A stretch of DNA of 64,000 nt from Myxococcota bacterium (GCA_022842935.1 JALHOP010000002.1:310001-374000), one strand, 5' to 3'. Numbered from the stretch's first letter, positions 7,958-17,741 are shown. Numbers and translations are program-made. Notes: generated from the letters alone by a model not told the origin.

Positions 7958-10191
7958 GAGGGGTACACGTCGTGCTCCTGTACGGCGCATTGAGTGCGTG
8001 CGTTGTGACTCTCGACGTGCCTCGCGATGCGGACATCGCCTGTGTGACCAGTGCGCAGTGTCCGGAAGCCATGGTCTGCCGCGCGCAGCTGTGTGTTCGC
8101 GACGCCGAGGTCGATCGTACTCCGCCGGCGCTCGTGTCAGTTGGCACCGCGGGGGTTCAGGCTTTGGTGCTCTCCTTTAGCGAGCCAATCGAGCGCGCAG
8201 AAGCAGAGGACCTCGCGAGCTATACGGTCGTGCCATCCCTCGCCTTCACGAGCGCAACGCTCGGCGGCGAGGGTCAAACGGTCGTGCTGGCTGTGCAGCG
8301 TCAGGCGGGCGTGACCTATGCGCTCACGGTGACGAACATCCGCGACACCGCAGGGAACATCATTGGGCCACCAGGCGACAGCGCAACCTTCGTCGGTCTG
8401 CCTCCCACGATCGATACCGCCCCTCCCGAGCCCCTATTGCCGCCACTCTCCGAACGCTTGGTGGGGGTAAGCGAGGTGGTCTTGCAGTGGTCTGATCGGT
8501 CAGGTGCGTCGAGCTACACAGTGGACGTAGCCTACGATCCCGCCTTTCAATCGCCGGTCCCCGGAAGTCCTTTCACGGTGCTGCCTGCTATCGCGGGCGG
8601 CGTCCCCGACGCGACGTTACGACTCGAGGTCCCATCGGCGCGTACGTACTACTGGCGCGCTCGAGCTGACATCACCACCGGGTCTTCGCTCGCAAGTGAC
8701 TTCGACGTTGTCGGCAACGTCTTGTACGTCTATTGTGAGACACCGGGCGGGTGTGGAAATCGAAGGACGGCTGGCAACGTCACCCGTCCCTTCAGGACTA
8801 TCGCGGCGGCACTCGCAAACGCCGCGCTGGATGGGATCAACCGAGTCAATGTCGCGGGTCGCCCCGGCGGCGCCCCGTATGACGAGGTGGTTGCGCTAGT
8901 CGATGGCGTCAGTCTGTACGGGGGCTACGACCCCACGTTCGACGAAGCACGCCGAGGGGATACTGAGACCGGCATCCGCGGAGAGACCGCCTTTGCCGTC
9001 TATGGTCAAGACATCACGGAGCTCACTGTCGTCGACGGCTTCCGCATCTATGGTGGCACGCAAGGGGCGACGTATCTCGTAAAGCTCGTTAAAGCGGATG
9101 GGGTGGTCCTCTCGAACGACGTGATCGACGGCGTCGAGAGCGGTGGGAGTAGCGCAGGCGGGTGCAGAACCCCCGTCAGCATGACGAGCTCGGGGAACAG
9201 AGATGGTCTCATCCCCACGATCGCAGGCTGCACGATCACGGCGCGCAACGTCACCGGCACGCCGGTTCGCGGGGTCGAGGTCATCGACAGCCAGGTGCGC
9301 ATCACCGCGTCCACGATCTCGGCCGGCAGCGGGTCCGAGAGCTGCGGTGTTTGTGTGCGCGGCTCGCTGTCCATGAGCGACACTATAGCGAACGCCTCCA
9401 CGGCCACGGGCGACAGCTGGGGAGTACGTCTTGAGCCCGCGGCCCCGGCTTCGATGCCATCGCGTATCGAGCGAAGCACCATACGCGCGGGCGACGCCAC
9501 CAACTCCTACGGCCTGCTCATCGCTGGGGGCGCTGGTACGGCGCCACCAGTCGTCATCAACAACACGATCGCACCTGGCTTCGGTGGTACGCGCTCGACT
9601 GGGGCGCAGATCAGTCGGGGCGTCTTCGTGAACAACACCGTAGCGTTTCGTGACTGCGGCGCACCAACCTGCCGACGCTATGGGGTCTTCACCCAAGGTC
9701 CTACTGACACCGACATCATCGTCGCCAACAACATCGTCTTCGGGCAAGGCAGCGAGGCGCGCGGCGGATGCCTCGGCATGACGAGCACAGTTAGCGAGCC
9801 GAAAGTGCCTTCCCGCATCGAGCACAACCTGCTCGTCGATTGTCCGGGCGCCTTCGTGGAGATCACCCAAGGACTGCTCATCATCTTGGGTCGCTTCACG
9901 GACATCTCGGACGTCAACAATCCCGCAAGCTACGTTTTCAGCGGCCGCGAGGCGCCGGCGAGCGCGACTGGCAACATCAACGACGACAACGGCGAGGCGT
10001 ACTTCGTCGATCTGCCTGGGGGAAACTGGCGTCTGACCCTTGGCACGCCTGCCGCTATAGCGTACGGCGGCATAGATGCCGCAGGGCCTCTCTATGGCTT
10101 CGTGGGCGTCGATGCGACTCAGACCACTCGGACTTGCCCTACGCCGTTAGTCGACTGTTACAGCCTAGGGGCCTATGAGCGTGACGACTAG
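7954..10191 (+). CDS. Paralogous surface lipoprotein, beta-helix
   Basis: 745 residues from ATG 7954, which sits in an ATGA overlap with the upstream stop; an apparent frame extension to 7858 is inside the previous gene and is discarded. The layout copies its neighbour domain by domain: lipobox LSAC, a DADIAC/QCPEAMVC/QLCV cysteine segment, an Ig-like domain, a fibronectin-like domain ending in YYWRARA, the shared motif LYGGYDPTF, and a beta-helix body ending in a CPTP-DCYSLGAYE tail. The two are clearly an old tandem duplication. Coupled translation suggests they are made in equal amounts and may act together. Function unknown; adhesion or surface structure is only a guess. Confidence 0.85.
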   Translation: MRGVHVVLLYGALSACVVTLDVPRDADIACVTSAQCPEAMVCRAQLCVRDAEVDRTPPALVSVGTAGVQALVLSFSEPIERAEAEDLASYTVVPSLAFTSATLGGEGQTVVLAVQRQAGVTYALTVTNIRDTAGNIIGPPGDSATFVGLPPTIDTAPPEPLLPPLSERLVGVSEVVLQWSDRSGASSYTVDVAYDPAFQSPVPGSPFTVLPAIAGGVPDATLRLEVPSARTYYWRARADITTGSSLASDFDVVGNVLYVYCETPGGCGNRRTAGNVTRPFRTIAAALANAALDGINRVNVAGRPGGAPYDEVVALVDGVSLYGGYDPTFDEARRGDTETGIRGETAFAVYGQDITELTVVDGFRIYGGTQGATYLVKLVKADGVVLSNDVIDGVESGGSSAGGCRTPVSMTSSGNRDGLIPTIAGCTITARNVTGTPVRGVEVIDSQVRITASTISAGSGSESCGVCVRGSLSMSDTIANASTATGDSWGVRLEPAAPASMPSRIERSTIRAGDATNSYGLLIAGGAGTAPPVVINNTIAPGFGGTRSTGAQISRGVFVNNTVAFRDCGAPTCRRYGVFTQGPTDTDIIVANNIVFGQGSEARGGCLGMTSTVSEPKVPSRIEHNLLVDCPGAFVEITQGLLIILGRFTDISDVNNPASYVFSGREAPASATGNINDDNGEAYFVDLPGGNWRLTLGTPAAIAYGGIDAAGPLYGFVGVDATQTTRTCPTPLVDCYSLGAYERDD

Positions 10192-10207
10192 AGCTCGTCG
10201 GATCCGG

Positions 10208-11413
10208 CTACCCAACTTGCAGCTCGACATCGGCCTGCACCAGCTTGCGCCAGCGTTCGACCTCGCCGAGCAAGGAGGCACTCTCGATGAACCGCAGGTT
10301 GAGTCGGTCTTCGGGGTCGCCACACGAGATGATGCCCGTCAGGGCGTCGGCGGCGTGCACGGCTGCGAGAACTTCACGCTGCGTTCCCGGAATCAAGTCG
10401 AGGTCGTGATGGAACGCGACACCTTCCACGACCGATATGGGCAAACCCCAAGTGGCAAGCAGAAATGCTCCGACTTCGCTATGGCAGACACCGAAGACCT
10501 CGCGTTCGACGACTGGCGTATCGTCGCCGGTCTGCGCGATGCGATCCATGACCCGCTCGAAGTCAGCCGGTTGCCGTAGCGCCAGCACCAGCTTACCGAT
10601 GTCGTGCACCATACCGACGGTGAAAGCTTCGTCGCCGAGCTCGCGTGTCACCACGAACTTGCGCGCCAGCCGCGCGATGCGAATCGAGTAGTTCTGGAAA
10701 TGTTCGAGCGACAGGCCTCTCGGGCGAACGTCATCCATCGCTTTGAAGACGTGCGCCGTCAGCACCAGGCCCTTGAGCAGGTTGATGCCCAGGATACCAA
10801 CGGCCTGCGAGATGGACGTCATGCGTCGCGACAAACCGAAGAAAGCTGAATTGACCAGCTGCAAGACCTTCGCGCTCATCGCTGGGTCCGCCTCGACGAT
10901 ACGGCCGATGTCTGCAACAGAGGTGTTGGCGTCGCCAGCGGCCTGGATGAGCGCCCAATACGTGCGAGGTACCGGCGGCAGTCGATCAAGGCTGCCACAG
11001 ATTCGCGCGACGGCCGGCGTGTTCATCAGTGCGCTCAGGCCGGAAGCCCGCTCGAGGACCGTCTTGAGCTCGCGGCGTGCCGTGGCCTGGTCGATCACGA
11101 ACGACTCTCCGAGGGTCCACTGCAAACCTCCTTCGAGGCCATGCTCCTCGACGAGCACTGTCTCGATCCTAGGATGGATGCGCTTTACCTGGGCGGCGAA
11201 AGCGCGCGCATCAAGCGCACCGAGGCGGGCTCCGCAGACCAAGACGTCGATGTCGTACCCCGTGCGATGGAGCTCGGCCAGGGCAGTGTCAGCGCTGTTT
11301 GCCCAGTGCACCTCCCAAGGCGCCAACTCTGCTTCGCGTGTCAGCCTGTCTGGCGTCGAAGGGTTCGTTGCATCGACGAACAGCGCGCGCTTGGGGCGAG
11401 GATTCATGTTCAT
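10208..11413 (-). CDS. Pseudo-receiver plus HDOD domain protein
   Basis: 401 residues, last gene of the chemosensory operon, starting 13 bases after the preceding stop. The N-terminal 120 residues have the alternating pattern of a response-regulator receiver, but the expected phosphoacceptor position reads VLVCG (Gly61), so it probably cannot be phosphorylated. Residues about 138-340 form an HDOD domain: LDRLPPVP, then a helix with ADPAMSAKVLQLVNSAFFG and SISQAVGILG, then GMVHDIGKL. HDOD proteins act as signalling output modules, usually without HD phosphodiesterase activity. Its place in the operon suggests it connects chemosensory state to another output. Confidence 0.87.
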   Translation of the reverse strand: MNMNPRPKRALFVDATNPSTPDRLTREAELAPWEVHWANSADTALAELHRTGYDIDVLVCGARLGALDARAFAAQVKRIHPRIETVLVEEHGLEGGLQWTLGESFVIDQATARRELKTVLERASGLSALMNTPAVARICGSLDRLPPVPRTYWALIQAAGDANTSVADIGRIVEADPAMSAKVLQLVNSAFFGLSRRMTSISQAVGILGINLLKGLVLTAHVFKAMDDVRPRGLSLEHFQNYSIRIARLARKFVVTRELGDEAFTVGMVHDIGKLVLALRQPADFERVMDRIAQTGDDTPVVEREVFGVCHSEVGAFLLATWGLPISVVEGVAFHHDLDLIPGTQREVLAAVHAADALTGIISCGDPEDRLNLRFIESASLLGEVERWRKLVQADVELQVG

Positions 11414-11426
11414 GAGTTCACCAACC

Positions 11427-12536
11427 CTACGGCGCGGCCACGTCTACGATGGACTTCGCAGGTAGCGAGGTATTCAGCCGTTCAATCATTGTCTGCGATA
11501 AGCGAGTACCACGGGCGAGTAGCAAGAGGCCTTTGGCGTTGTAGACGTCGCTCGCGAGCACCATGCCCTCCTGGAGCGCCGCGCGCGCGAGCGCGAGGTT
11601 GCCCTTCCATCTGAGCCCCAAATAAACGGCTAGAGCCGCATCGGCAGCGACGAGCGCGAAACCATGCTGATGCCTATAGGTGATGACGGGTCGCATCACC
11701 TCGTCGACAGCACACGCCTCGGGCAAGCCCGCTGCAAACGCACAATTGGAGGCGTTCAGCGAAGCCTTCATGTTGCCCATGAAAATGTTGCCAAGCTCGC
11801 CGAGCAAGTCGGCGACCATCCCATCGTCGTCAGCGCCAAACATGTGAGTCGCGAGCATCCGCGCCGAACGCCCGTCGGCACCAACGGCAATGCGGAGCTC
11901 GAGTTGTTGCTCCGCCGAGCGCAACACAATCGACGAGCCGAACGCGAGCGGTGCTTTGAGATGACCGACGTCGCCTACTTTCACCGTTAGGCCGATCATC
12001 TGACTCGCCGCAGTCGCTAGCGCGTCATGCGCTCCGATCCACGCGGCGGTCGCAGCGCACTGGTCGACGACCGCCGCGCCAGCCCCTTGGCTAGGCGACG
12101 GCATGCTCGGCGACGCTGCAATCACTGCCGGGGTCTGAAGATTTGCTGCTTTCGACGTACGGGTCTCGTTGCGCCGCGAACGACGTTCCGCCGCGCGAAC
12201 GAGCGCGACAGCCGTCGTCGCTTGGCGGCCGACCACCGCTGCATCGGCTCCGCTATCATAGACGAGCGCCAGCTGCGCTTCGTCGAGAGCACCGGCGACG
12301 ACCAAGAGCTCGGCGACGAAGCTATCGGCCACGACGCGCAACGCTTTGACTTCGACGATGGCTCGTTCGAGGGCGAGTGGCGCGAGATACACGATCGCGT
12401 TGGGGGGCTGCTGTGAGCCCGCCGCTCGCGCTGAAGACTCATCGGTCGCGATCGCCGTCTCGCAGCCCGCAAGCTTGAGCTGAGCCGCGAGCGCCCCGGC
12501 TTCCCCGGAAGTCGGGGCAACCAGCAGAGCTCTCAT
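11427..12536 (-). CDS. Pseudo-receiver fused to CheX-like phosphatase domain
   Basis: 369 residues from ATG 12536, which overlaps the cheX stop as ATGA; the longer open frame upstream is inside cheX. Residues 1-115 resemble a receiver without acidic pocket or phosphoacceptor Asp (the strand reads NAIVYLAPL). After an Ala/Ser/Pro linker (130-155) comes a CheX/CheC-like domain (about 160-310) with GELGNIFMGN, carrying E247 and N250 in the E-x2-N arrangement used by CheX phosphatases to dephosphorylate CheY. The C-terminal 50 residues read LQEGMVLASDVYNAKG...GTRL, a module seen at the ends of HD-GYP and related signalling proteins. Its partner is probably CheY or another receiver of this operon. 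Confidence 0.8.
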   Translation of the reverse strand: MRALLVAPTSGEAGALAAQLKLAGCETAIATDESSARAAGSQQPPNAIVYLAPLALERAIVEVKALRVVADSFVAELLVVAGALDEAQLALVYDSGADAAVVGRQATTAVALVRAAERRSRRNETRTSKAANLQTPAVIAASPSMPSPSQGAGAAVVDQCAATAAWIGAHDALATAASQMIGLTVKVGDVGHLKAPLAFGSSIVLRSAEQQLELRIAVGADGRSARMLATHMFGADDDGMVADLLGELGNIFMGNMKASLNASNCAFAAGLPEACAVDEVMRPVITYRHQHGFALVAADAALAVYLGLRWKGNLALARAALQEGMVLASDVYNAKGLLLLARGTRLSQTMIERLNTSLPAKSIVDVAAP

Positions 12537-13033
12537 GAAGTGCACTCTTGCAAGACGGTCGATTCGTTGGCAGCGCGCGAGGCGTAGACCGTCACGCAAA
12601 CCGGCACGCCGAGACAGTCGAACCACTCTTCGAAGATGACCTTGCCGCCCTGCGTGTTGCCGCGTTCGCTCGAGACAGTCGGCAGCGAGAGTCGGCACGC
12701 GCTCCCAGCGGGTGAAAAGAGGGCCTTGAGGTTGCCACCGACGACGTTCGTCATCTCGGCCAGGGCTTCCCGCGCCAGCTCGGGTGACACCGGCTTATCC
12801 GCCGGTTCGTCGAGAAAGGTGCGGGCCATGCTTTCGGCGAAGTAGCGCGGACAGGTCACCATCACCCCGCCGCTAAATGGCCCACTGATGGTGACACAAC
12901 CGGTCCATTGGCCGGCCGAGGTCGTGGCTCCGTGCAACGTCATCTGCTGCACAGGCGCATCCAGCATGGTCGACGTGACGTGGAGGATGGTGTCGCAGAG
13001 CTCGCTCGACGTTGGACTGTTGAATGGGCTCAT
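12533..13033 (-). CDS. cheX: Chemotaxis phosphatase CheX
   Basis: 166 residues from ATG 13033, in an ATGA overlap with the cheR stop; its own stop overlaps the next gene in the same way. The protein is a single CheX-type domain. The central helix reads EALAEMTNVVGGNLKALF, giving E93 and N96 of the E-x2-N catalytic motif that removes phosphate from CheY-P. Single-domain CheX is the usual signal-termination enzyme in chemotaxis systems without CheZ, and no cheZ is present here. The domain pattern and operon position make the call good. Confidence 0.83.
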   Translation of the reverse strand: MSPFNSPTSSELCDTILHVTSTMLDAPVQQMTLHGATTSAGQWTGCVTISGPFSGGVMVTCPRYFAESMARTFLDEPADKPVSPELAREALAEMTNVVGGNLKALFSPAGSACRLSLPTVSSERGNTQGGKVIFEEWFDCLGVPVCVTVYASRAANESTVLQECTS

Positions 13034-13863
13034 GGTTGCACCGTGTAGTAAGTGACTTTGCCGTCGAGCTGAGGGGACCAGCCAGTGGCTACTTTCAGCA
13101 GGGTCTCGGCCGAGCCCAAAAAGAGCGCGCCGTCGGCGGCGATGGTCTGACGAACGCGGTCCAGGATGGCGCGCTTGGTGTCGCCGTCGAAGTAGATGAG
13201 CACGTTGCGCAACAACACGATGTCGGGGCGCTGTAGGCCCGCCCAACTATCCATGAGGTTGGCCTGTCGAAATTGCACGAGTTGCCGCACGCGACTCTTG
13301 ATGCGCCAGGATGCACCTTCGCGGTCGAAGTACTTGACGAGGTAGCTAGCGGGTAAGCCGCGGTTGACGTCGAGTTGCTTGAAGAGTCCCTCGGCTGCTT
13401 GGGCTACGACGGGCGCCGACATGTCGGTGGCGGTAATGCGCACACGCCAGCTCTCGAGGACTGGAAACTTCTCCAGCAACAACATCGCGAGGCTGTAGGG
13501 TTCCTGGCCGGTAGAACAAGCGGCCGACCAGATGTTGATTGCCTGCGTCGCACGCCGCGCTTCGACTAGCCTCGGCAAGACCGACTTCGCGAGCACGTCA
13601 AACGGTGCGCTATCGCGGAAGAAAGAGGTTTCATGCGTTGCCAGGGCTTCGGTGATTTTGACCCCGAGAACGTGGTCACCGTTGCGCGCGCGTGACACGA
13701 GCTCGGCGATCCCGCCGCTGATGCGTTGAGCCTCAGCGAGCGGCGCCAGCCTGTTCTCGATGAGGTAATCTTGGCTGGTATCGAGTCGTATGGCGGCTCG
13801 CCGATGGACCAGCCCACGAACGTATTCGGCGTCTGCGCTATCGAGAGACATGGGTGCTGCCAT
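13030..13863 (-). CDS. cheR: Chemotaxis protein methyltransferase CheR
   Basis: 277 residues from ATG 13863, which shares one base with the cheY stop (TGATG); a TTG one codon earlier is the only other start. CheR methylates glutamates on chemoreceptors using S-adenosylmethionine. The N-terminal helical subdomain (about 5-75) is followed by the SAM-binding Rossmann domain with ETSFFRD, SAACSTGQEPYS as the SAM-binding loop, ITATDMS, and LLRNVLIYFD. There is no C-terminal TPR extension. It is paired with CheB three genes upstream, so the operon has a complete methylation/demethylation adaptation pair. Confidence 0.93.
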   Translation of the reverse strand: MAAPMSLDSADAEYVRGLVHRRAAIRLDTSQDYLIENRLAPLAEAQRISGGIAELVSRARNGDHVLGVKITEALATHETSFFRDSAPFDVLAKSVLPRLVEARRATQAINIWSAACSTGQEPYSLAMLLLEKFPVLESWRVRITATDMSAPVVAQAAEGLFKQLDVNRGLPASYLVKYFDREGASWRIKSRVRQLVQFRQANLMDSWAGLQRPDIVLLRNVLIYFDGDTKRAILDRVRQTIAADGALFLGSAETLLKVATGWSPQLDGKVTYYTVQP

Positions 13864-14234
13864 CAATCCCGGGCGAAGCCCAGGAGCATGAGCTTCTCGC
13901 GCAACACGTCGGGCGTGAATGGCTTCATCACATATTCGTTGGCTCCCGCTTCGAGCGCCCGCTGGACCTGAGATGACTCGGTCTCGGTCGTGACCATCAT
14001 GATCGCCATGCTGTTGAAGTCGAGGTTCGCGCGTAGCTCGTTGATGAGCTCGAACCCGGTCATCACCGGCATGTTCCAGTCGACTAGAGCGAGGTCGACG
14101 GGCCCCGTCTTCTTGAGCTCCTCCAGGGCTTGCTTGCCGTCGCCTGCCTCGAAGACGTCGAAGCCTTCTTCAAGGAGCGTCTTGCGAATTACGGAGCGCG
14201 TCGCGCGCGAGTCGTCGACGATGATGGCTTTCAC
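13863..14234 (-). CDS. cheY: Single-domain response regulator CheY
   Basis: 123 residues from GTG 14234, with GGAGAGG five bases upstream; the open frame continues another 16 codons upstream but without a better ribosome site. All receiver residues are present: acidic pair D7/D8 (VDDS), phosphoacceptor D52 in LVDWNMP, T82 (VTTE) and K104 (MKPF). There is no output domain, so it should act by binding a motor or other target when phosphorylated by CheA. Tyr101 occupies the conserved aromatic switch position. Two CheX-type domains encoded just downstream are the likely phosphatases. Confidence 0.93.
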   Translation of the reverse strand: MKAIIVDDSRATRSVIRKTLLEEGFDVFEAGDGKQALEELKKTGPVDLALVDWNMPVMTGFELINELRANLDFNSMAIMMVTTETESSQVQRALEAGANEYVMKPFTPDVLREKLMLLGFARD

Positions 14235-14287
14235 GAGAACCTCTCCAGGGTCGGCCGCGGCACAAAGCGACGGGCAGCCCACCCAAG

Positions 14288-15400
14288 TCAGCGGATCGTT
14301 TGCGCTGGATCTTGAGCGCCCGAATGCCAGGCAGACGGGGCGTTCTCATCGGCAGGCCGCAGACGTTTGAGGATTTCAGGGGCGATGCGCGCGAGAGGCA
14401 GCACGGCGTCGGCGAGGCCTGCGCGCGCGACGTACCCCGGCATACCCCACACCACAGAGGTCGCCTCGTCTTGCGCGATGACAACCGCGCCTTCGGCCCG
14501 AAGAGCTTCGACACCCCGTAGGCCATCTTGGCCCATGCCGGTCAGAACCGCGGCGAGGCAGGCGCGACCGTAAAGAGCCGCGGCGGATCGAAAGAGCACG
14601 TCGACGGCAGGTCGAACGGAGTTCTCGGCGGGCCCCTGGTCGAGCTTCACGCGTACATCCATGCCCCGGCGCACGAGCGACATGTGGAAACCGCCCGGCG
14701 CGACGTAGGCATGGCCCGGCTGGAGCACCTGGTCGGCAGTGGCCTCGTGACAAGCGATGCCCGTCGCGTCGGTCAAGCGCTCGGCGAACAGCTTGGTGAA
14801 GACCGGCGGCATGTGCTGCACGATGACAATGGGTATGCCGATAGGTCCACCCAAACGCCCCATCACCTCCGCAATAGCGTTTGGACCGCCAGTCGACGCA
14901 CCAATCGCGAGGAGCTCGACTTTCACAGCGCGCGGCCTTGGTCGGAGCGGCTGCACCTCTCCTTGCCTCACGGGCTCCGCCGCGGTGCCATCAACGCGCG
15001 CCAAAGCTCGAAGTCGAGGTACGAGCTCGGTTTGAATATGTGTCATTGCCGCGGCACGGTCGGCGACACGGCTGGGCTTGGTAACGTAGTCGACCGCGCC
15101 TCGCGACAAGGCGTCCAAGGTCACGGCGGCAGACCGCTCTGTAAGCGCGCTGAACATGATCACGGGAATGAGCGGAAAACGCAGACGCAGGTCAGTCAAC
15201 ACATCGAGACCGCTTCGGTCGGGCATCTCGACATCGAGCGTGATGACGTCGGGATTAGTTTGCGCCGCTCGGGCCATCGCGATCTCGCCGTTGGCCGCTA
15301 CAGCGACAACCTCGACGTCGGGCACCGCCGAAAGCGCGTCACTCAAGATGCGACGCACAACCACCGAATCATCGACGACCATGACGCGTATGCGGCGCAT
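14288..15400 (-). CDS. cheB: Protein-glutamate methylesterase CheB
   Basis: 370 residues. An N-terminal receiver (VVDDS at 9-12, phosphoacceptor D56 in TLDVEMP, TKPS at 107-110) is joined by an Arg/Pro-rich linker to a C-terminal methylesterase domain with the full catalytic triad S169 (GASTGG), H196 (VQHMP) and D292 (LTGMGQDG). It removes methyl groups from (and deamidates) receptors, opposing CheR. It starts 47 bases after the receptor gene and stops 53 bases before cheY, the two widest gaps within the operon. The gene is complete, with no missing key residue. Confidence 0.95.
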   Translation of the reverse strand: MRRIRVMVVDDSVVVRRILSDALSAVPDVEVVAVAANGEIAMARAAQTNPDVITLDVEMPDRSGLDVLTDLRLRFPLIPVIMFSALTERSAAVTLDALSRGAVDYVTKPSRVADRAAAMTHIQTELVPRLRALARVDGTAAEPVRQGEVQPLRPRPRAVKVELLAIGASTGGPNAIAEVMGRLGGPIGIPIVIVQHMPPVFTKLFAERLTDATGIACHEATADQVLQPGHAYVAPGGFHMSLVRRGMDVRVKLDQGPAENSVRPAVDVLFRSAAALYGRACLAAVLTGMGQDGLRGVEALRAEGAVVIAQDEATSVVWGMPGYVARAGLADAVLPLARIAPEILKRLRPADENAPSAWHSGAQDPAQTIR

Positions 15401-15447
15401 TGCGGAAACCTTTCATGAGCTGGCGAACAAGCTCACGATCACGGGTG

Positions 15448-17271
15448 TCATGATGGATGGCCGTCGTCGACGCCGATCAAGTCGAGGCGAGGACGTGCGT
15501 GGCCATTGGTGTAGCTCTTGGGCGCGGTCACCGCGTGGCGCTCGCGCGCGCGTGGCGTGCTGGTCGAGCCGTTGATGACGAAGCGGTCGACGAGCGCCTG
15601 CAAGCCGCCTCCCATTTCGGTGAGCGACAGCGCGGCTGCGCGGGACTTGTTGGCGCCTTCGTTCGTATCGGCGGCGGCCCGCGCCACCCCGGAGATCGCC
15701 GCGGCGATCTCGCGGCTACCTCGTGCGCCCTCGGAGACGTTTCGACTAATTTCGTTGGTCGTCGCGGTCTGCTCTTCGACCGCGCTCGCGATCGTCGTCT
15801 GGAAATCGCTGATCTGATTGATGATGGTACCGATCTCGCCAATTGCTGCGACCGCGCCGCGTGTGTTGGCCTGAATCGCATCGATCTTGCGGCCGATGTT
15901 CTCCGTCGCTTTAGCGGTGGCCTTTGCGAGCTCTTTGACCTCGTTGGCCACCACCGCAAAGCCCTTGCCCGCTTCACCGGCGCGCGCGGCTTCGATGGTC
16001 GCGTTGAGCGCGAGAAGATTGGTCTGCTGTGCAATCGACGTGATGACTTTGATCACCTCACCAATCTCGGCGCTGCTCTCGCCAAGTTTCGCGACCATAC
16101 CGTTGGTGTTGCCAGCCACGTTGACGGCGGAGGAGGCTACACGCGCAGCTTCGGCCGCGTTCTTGGCGATCTCACGGATGCTCGCGGAGAGCTCCTCGGT
16201 CGCGGTCGCGACCGACTGCAAGGTGGTGCTGATCTCCTCGGAGCCAGCCGAGACGTTCTGCGCCTGCGACGACGTTTCGTTGGCGCTGCCCGTCAGGCGC
16301 TCGCCGACCGACGACAACTCTTCCGAGGCGAGGCCGAGCATCTCGGCGTTGTTCGAGATCGCCGCGATGCTGTCACGAAGGCTGCGCAGAAGCTCGCGCA
16401 GACCATCCGCCATCTGGCCAATCGCGTCGTCGCCCAACTCGGGCACTTCGACCGTCAGGTCGCCGCCAGCCGCACGCTTGACGACCTCGAGGATACGGGC
16501 CACGCGCTGCCGCAGACCCTCGGACTGTTCTCGTTCGCGCTCGGCGTTTTCCGCGCTGACCGTCGCGAGCTTCGTGCTGGCCTCGGATTCTTGCGCGGCT
16601 TGGATGAGAGCGGCTCGGCGCAGCCACCAGGATGCCAGCACCACGATGCCGAAGATTGCTAGCGCAAGCGTCAACTCCATGCGGCCGGCGTTGTCGATAA
16701 TGTTCCCTACCTCGTCTTCCGCCGCGGTCGCGTCGCGGGTCGCGCGCTGGGACAAGCGCGCAATGATGTCGCGGTGATGGCCAAACGGCTCAGCGAGCGA
16801 GCTGGCAACTGCATGATGTGCGCGCTCGCGGTCACCACGCTCCATCGCCGGTATCACTTCGCGCTCGATGACATCGAAAATCACGAGCACCGAACGGTGC
16901 GCGTCTTCCACGACTGCCGTCTTGAGCTCGCCGTCCGGTAGCCGGTCCAACCAGTACGTGCGTCGTTCGAAGTACGCGTCCCGATTGCGTTGGTGTTCCT
17001 GGCTGAGCCGGGCGATTTCGACGGGCGTCGTCGCGGTGCTCAGGAGAAAGGCATTGAGATAGGCCTCGACGACGAAGAGCGGCGGCGGGAGGATGTCCGC
17101 GAGGAGATCCTTGTTGAGGGTGATGCGGTCATAGTTCGCCCCGTGAACCTTGACGGTCTCGAAGGTGTGACGAGCGTACGCAACGTAGATTGCACCGCTG
17201 ACGAGGAAGACCAACGGCATCAAGACGAGGCGCTGCGCCAGGGTGAGTTTGGTGAGCCGGGATACCTTCAC
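15448..17271 (-). CDS. Methyl-accepting chemotaxis receptor
   Basis: 607 residues from GTG 17271, in a GTGA overlap with the cheW stop and preceded by GGAGG. Membrane topology: helix 1 at about 13-33, a periplasmic helical sensor of about 160 residues (four-helix-bundle-like), helix 2 at about 199-217. A 35-residue charged coiled segment separates helix 2 from a HAMP-like stretch (about 260-305). The signalling hairpin tip lies at about 410-446 and includes [20 protein letters not shown] and [13 protein letters not shown]. The C-terminal 40 residues are basic and disordered, and there is no E. coli-type NWETF tether for CheR. As the only receptor in the operon it is probably the dedicated input. 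Confidence 0.92.
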   Translation of the reverse strand: MKVSRLTKLTLAQRLVLMPLVFLVSGAIYVAYARHTFETVKVHGANYDRITLNKDLLADILPPPLFVVEAYLNAFLLSTATTPVEIARLSQEHQRNRDAYFERRTYWLDRLPDGELKTAVVEDAHRSVLVIFDVIEREVIPAMERGDRERAHHAVASSLAEPFGHHRDIIARLSQRATRDATAAEDEVGNIIDNAGRMELTLALAIFGIVVLASWWLRRAALIQAAQESEASTKLATVSAENAEREREQSEGLRQRVARILEVVKRAAGGDLTVEVPELGDDAIGQMADGLRELLRSLRDSIAAISNNAEMLGLASEELSSVGERLTGSANETSSQAQNVSAGSEEISTTLQSVATATEELSASIREIAKNAAEAARVASSAVNVAGNTNGMVAKLGESSAEIGEVIKVITSIAQQTNLLALNATIEAARAGEAGKGFAVVANEVKELAKATAKATENIGRKIDAIQANTRGAVAAIGEIGTIINQISDFQTTIASAVEEQTATTNEISRNVSEGARGSREIAAAISGVARAAADTNEGANKSRAAALSLTEMGGGLQALVDRFVINGSTSTPRARERHAVTAPKSYTNGHARPRLDLIGVDDGHPS

Positions 17272-17741
17272 GCGATTCCTCCATGAGCCATTGTGCGATT
17301 CGAATCTTCGAAGGCGAGCAGCCCTTCGACCGACAAGCTCACGACGAGCTCGGGCGCGAGCTTGTAGGCACAACTGATGAGAGTCCGCCCGAGCGGCCCG
17401 ATCGTTGCCGGTGGGTCGGCGAGCAGGTTGCTACCAACGTCGACCACATCCCCGATCTCGTCCACCAGCAGACCAACGACATGGCCGTCGTGGCAGATCA
17501 CGACCCCGTGATGGGCAGCCTGCTGATGCGAGAATCCGAGCCGTCGGCGCAGGTCGATGACAGTGACGATCTGGCCGCGCAAGTTGATGAGCCCTCGAAC
17601 AGCGTCGGGCGCGAGCGGTACCCGCGTAATGCCCCGGACGAGAACAACCTCTTGCACGGCTCGCACATCGACCCCGCACCACGCGTCGCTGACGCGGAAC
17701 GTACAGAGCTGCGAGGGCATGGTCGTCGACGTGCTGCTCAT
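17268..17741 (-). CDS. cheW: Chemotaxis coupling protein CheW
   Basis: 157 residues, start ATG 17741 in an ATGA overlap with the cheA stop. A single CheW domain: [18 protein letters not shown] near the N-terminus, then [21 protein letters not shown] (about 50-70), [13 protein letters not shown] (about 90-102) and a C-terminal strand-rich part. It links the receptor to CheA in the cytoplasmic signalling array. It is translationally coupled both upstream (cheA) and downstream (receptor), fixing the stoichiometry of the three array components. Confidence 0.93.
   Translation of the reverse strand: MSSTSTTMPSQLCTFRVSDAWCGVDVRAVQEVVLVRGITRVPLAPDAVRGLINLRGQIVTVIDLRRRLGFSHQQAAHHGVVICHDGHVVGLLVDEIGDVVDVGSNLLADPPATIGPLGRTLISCAYKLAPELVVSLSVEGLLAFEDSNRTMAHGGIA

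Noticed and set aside
15457-16662. 401-codon plus-strand open frame
   Set aside because: Antisense shadow of the chemoreceptor gene, whose repeated Ala/Glu codons keep the opposite frame open.
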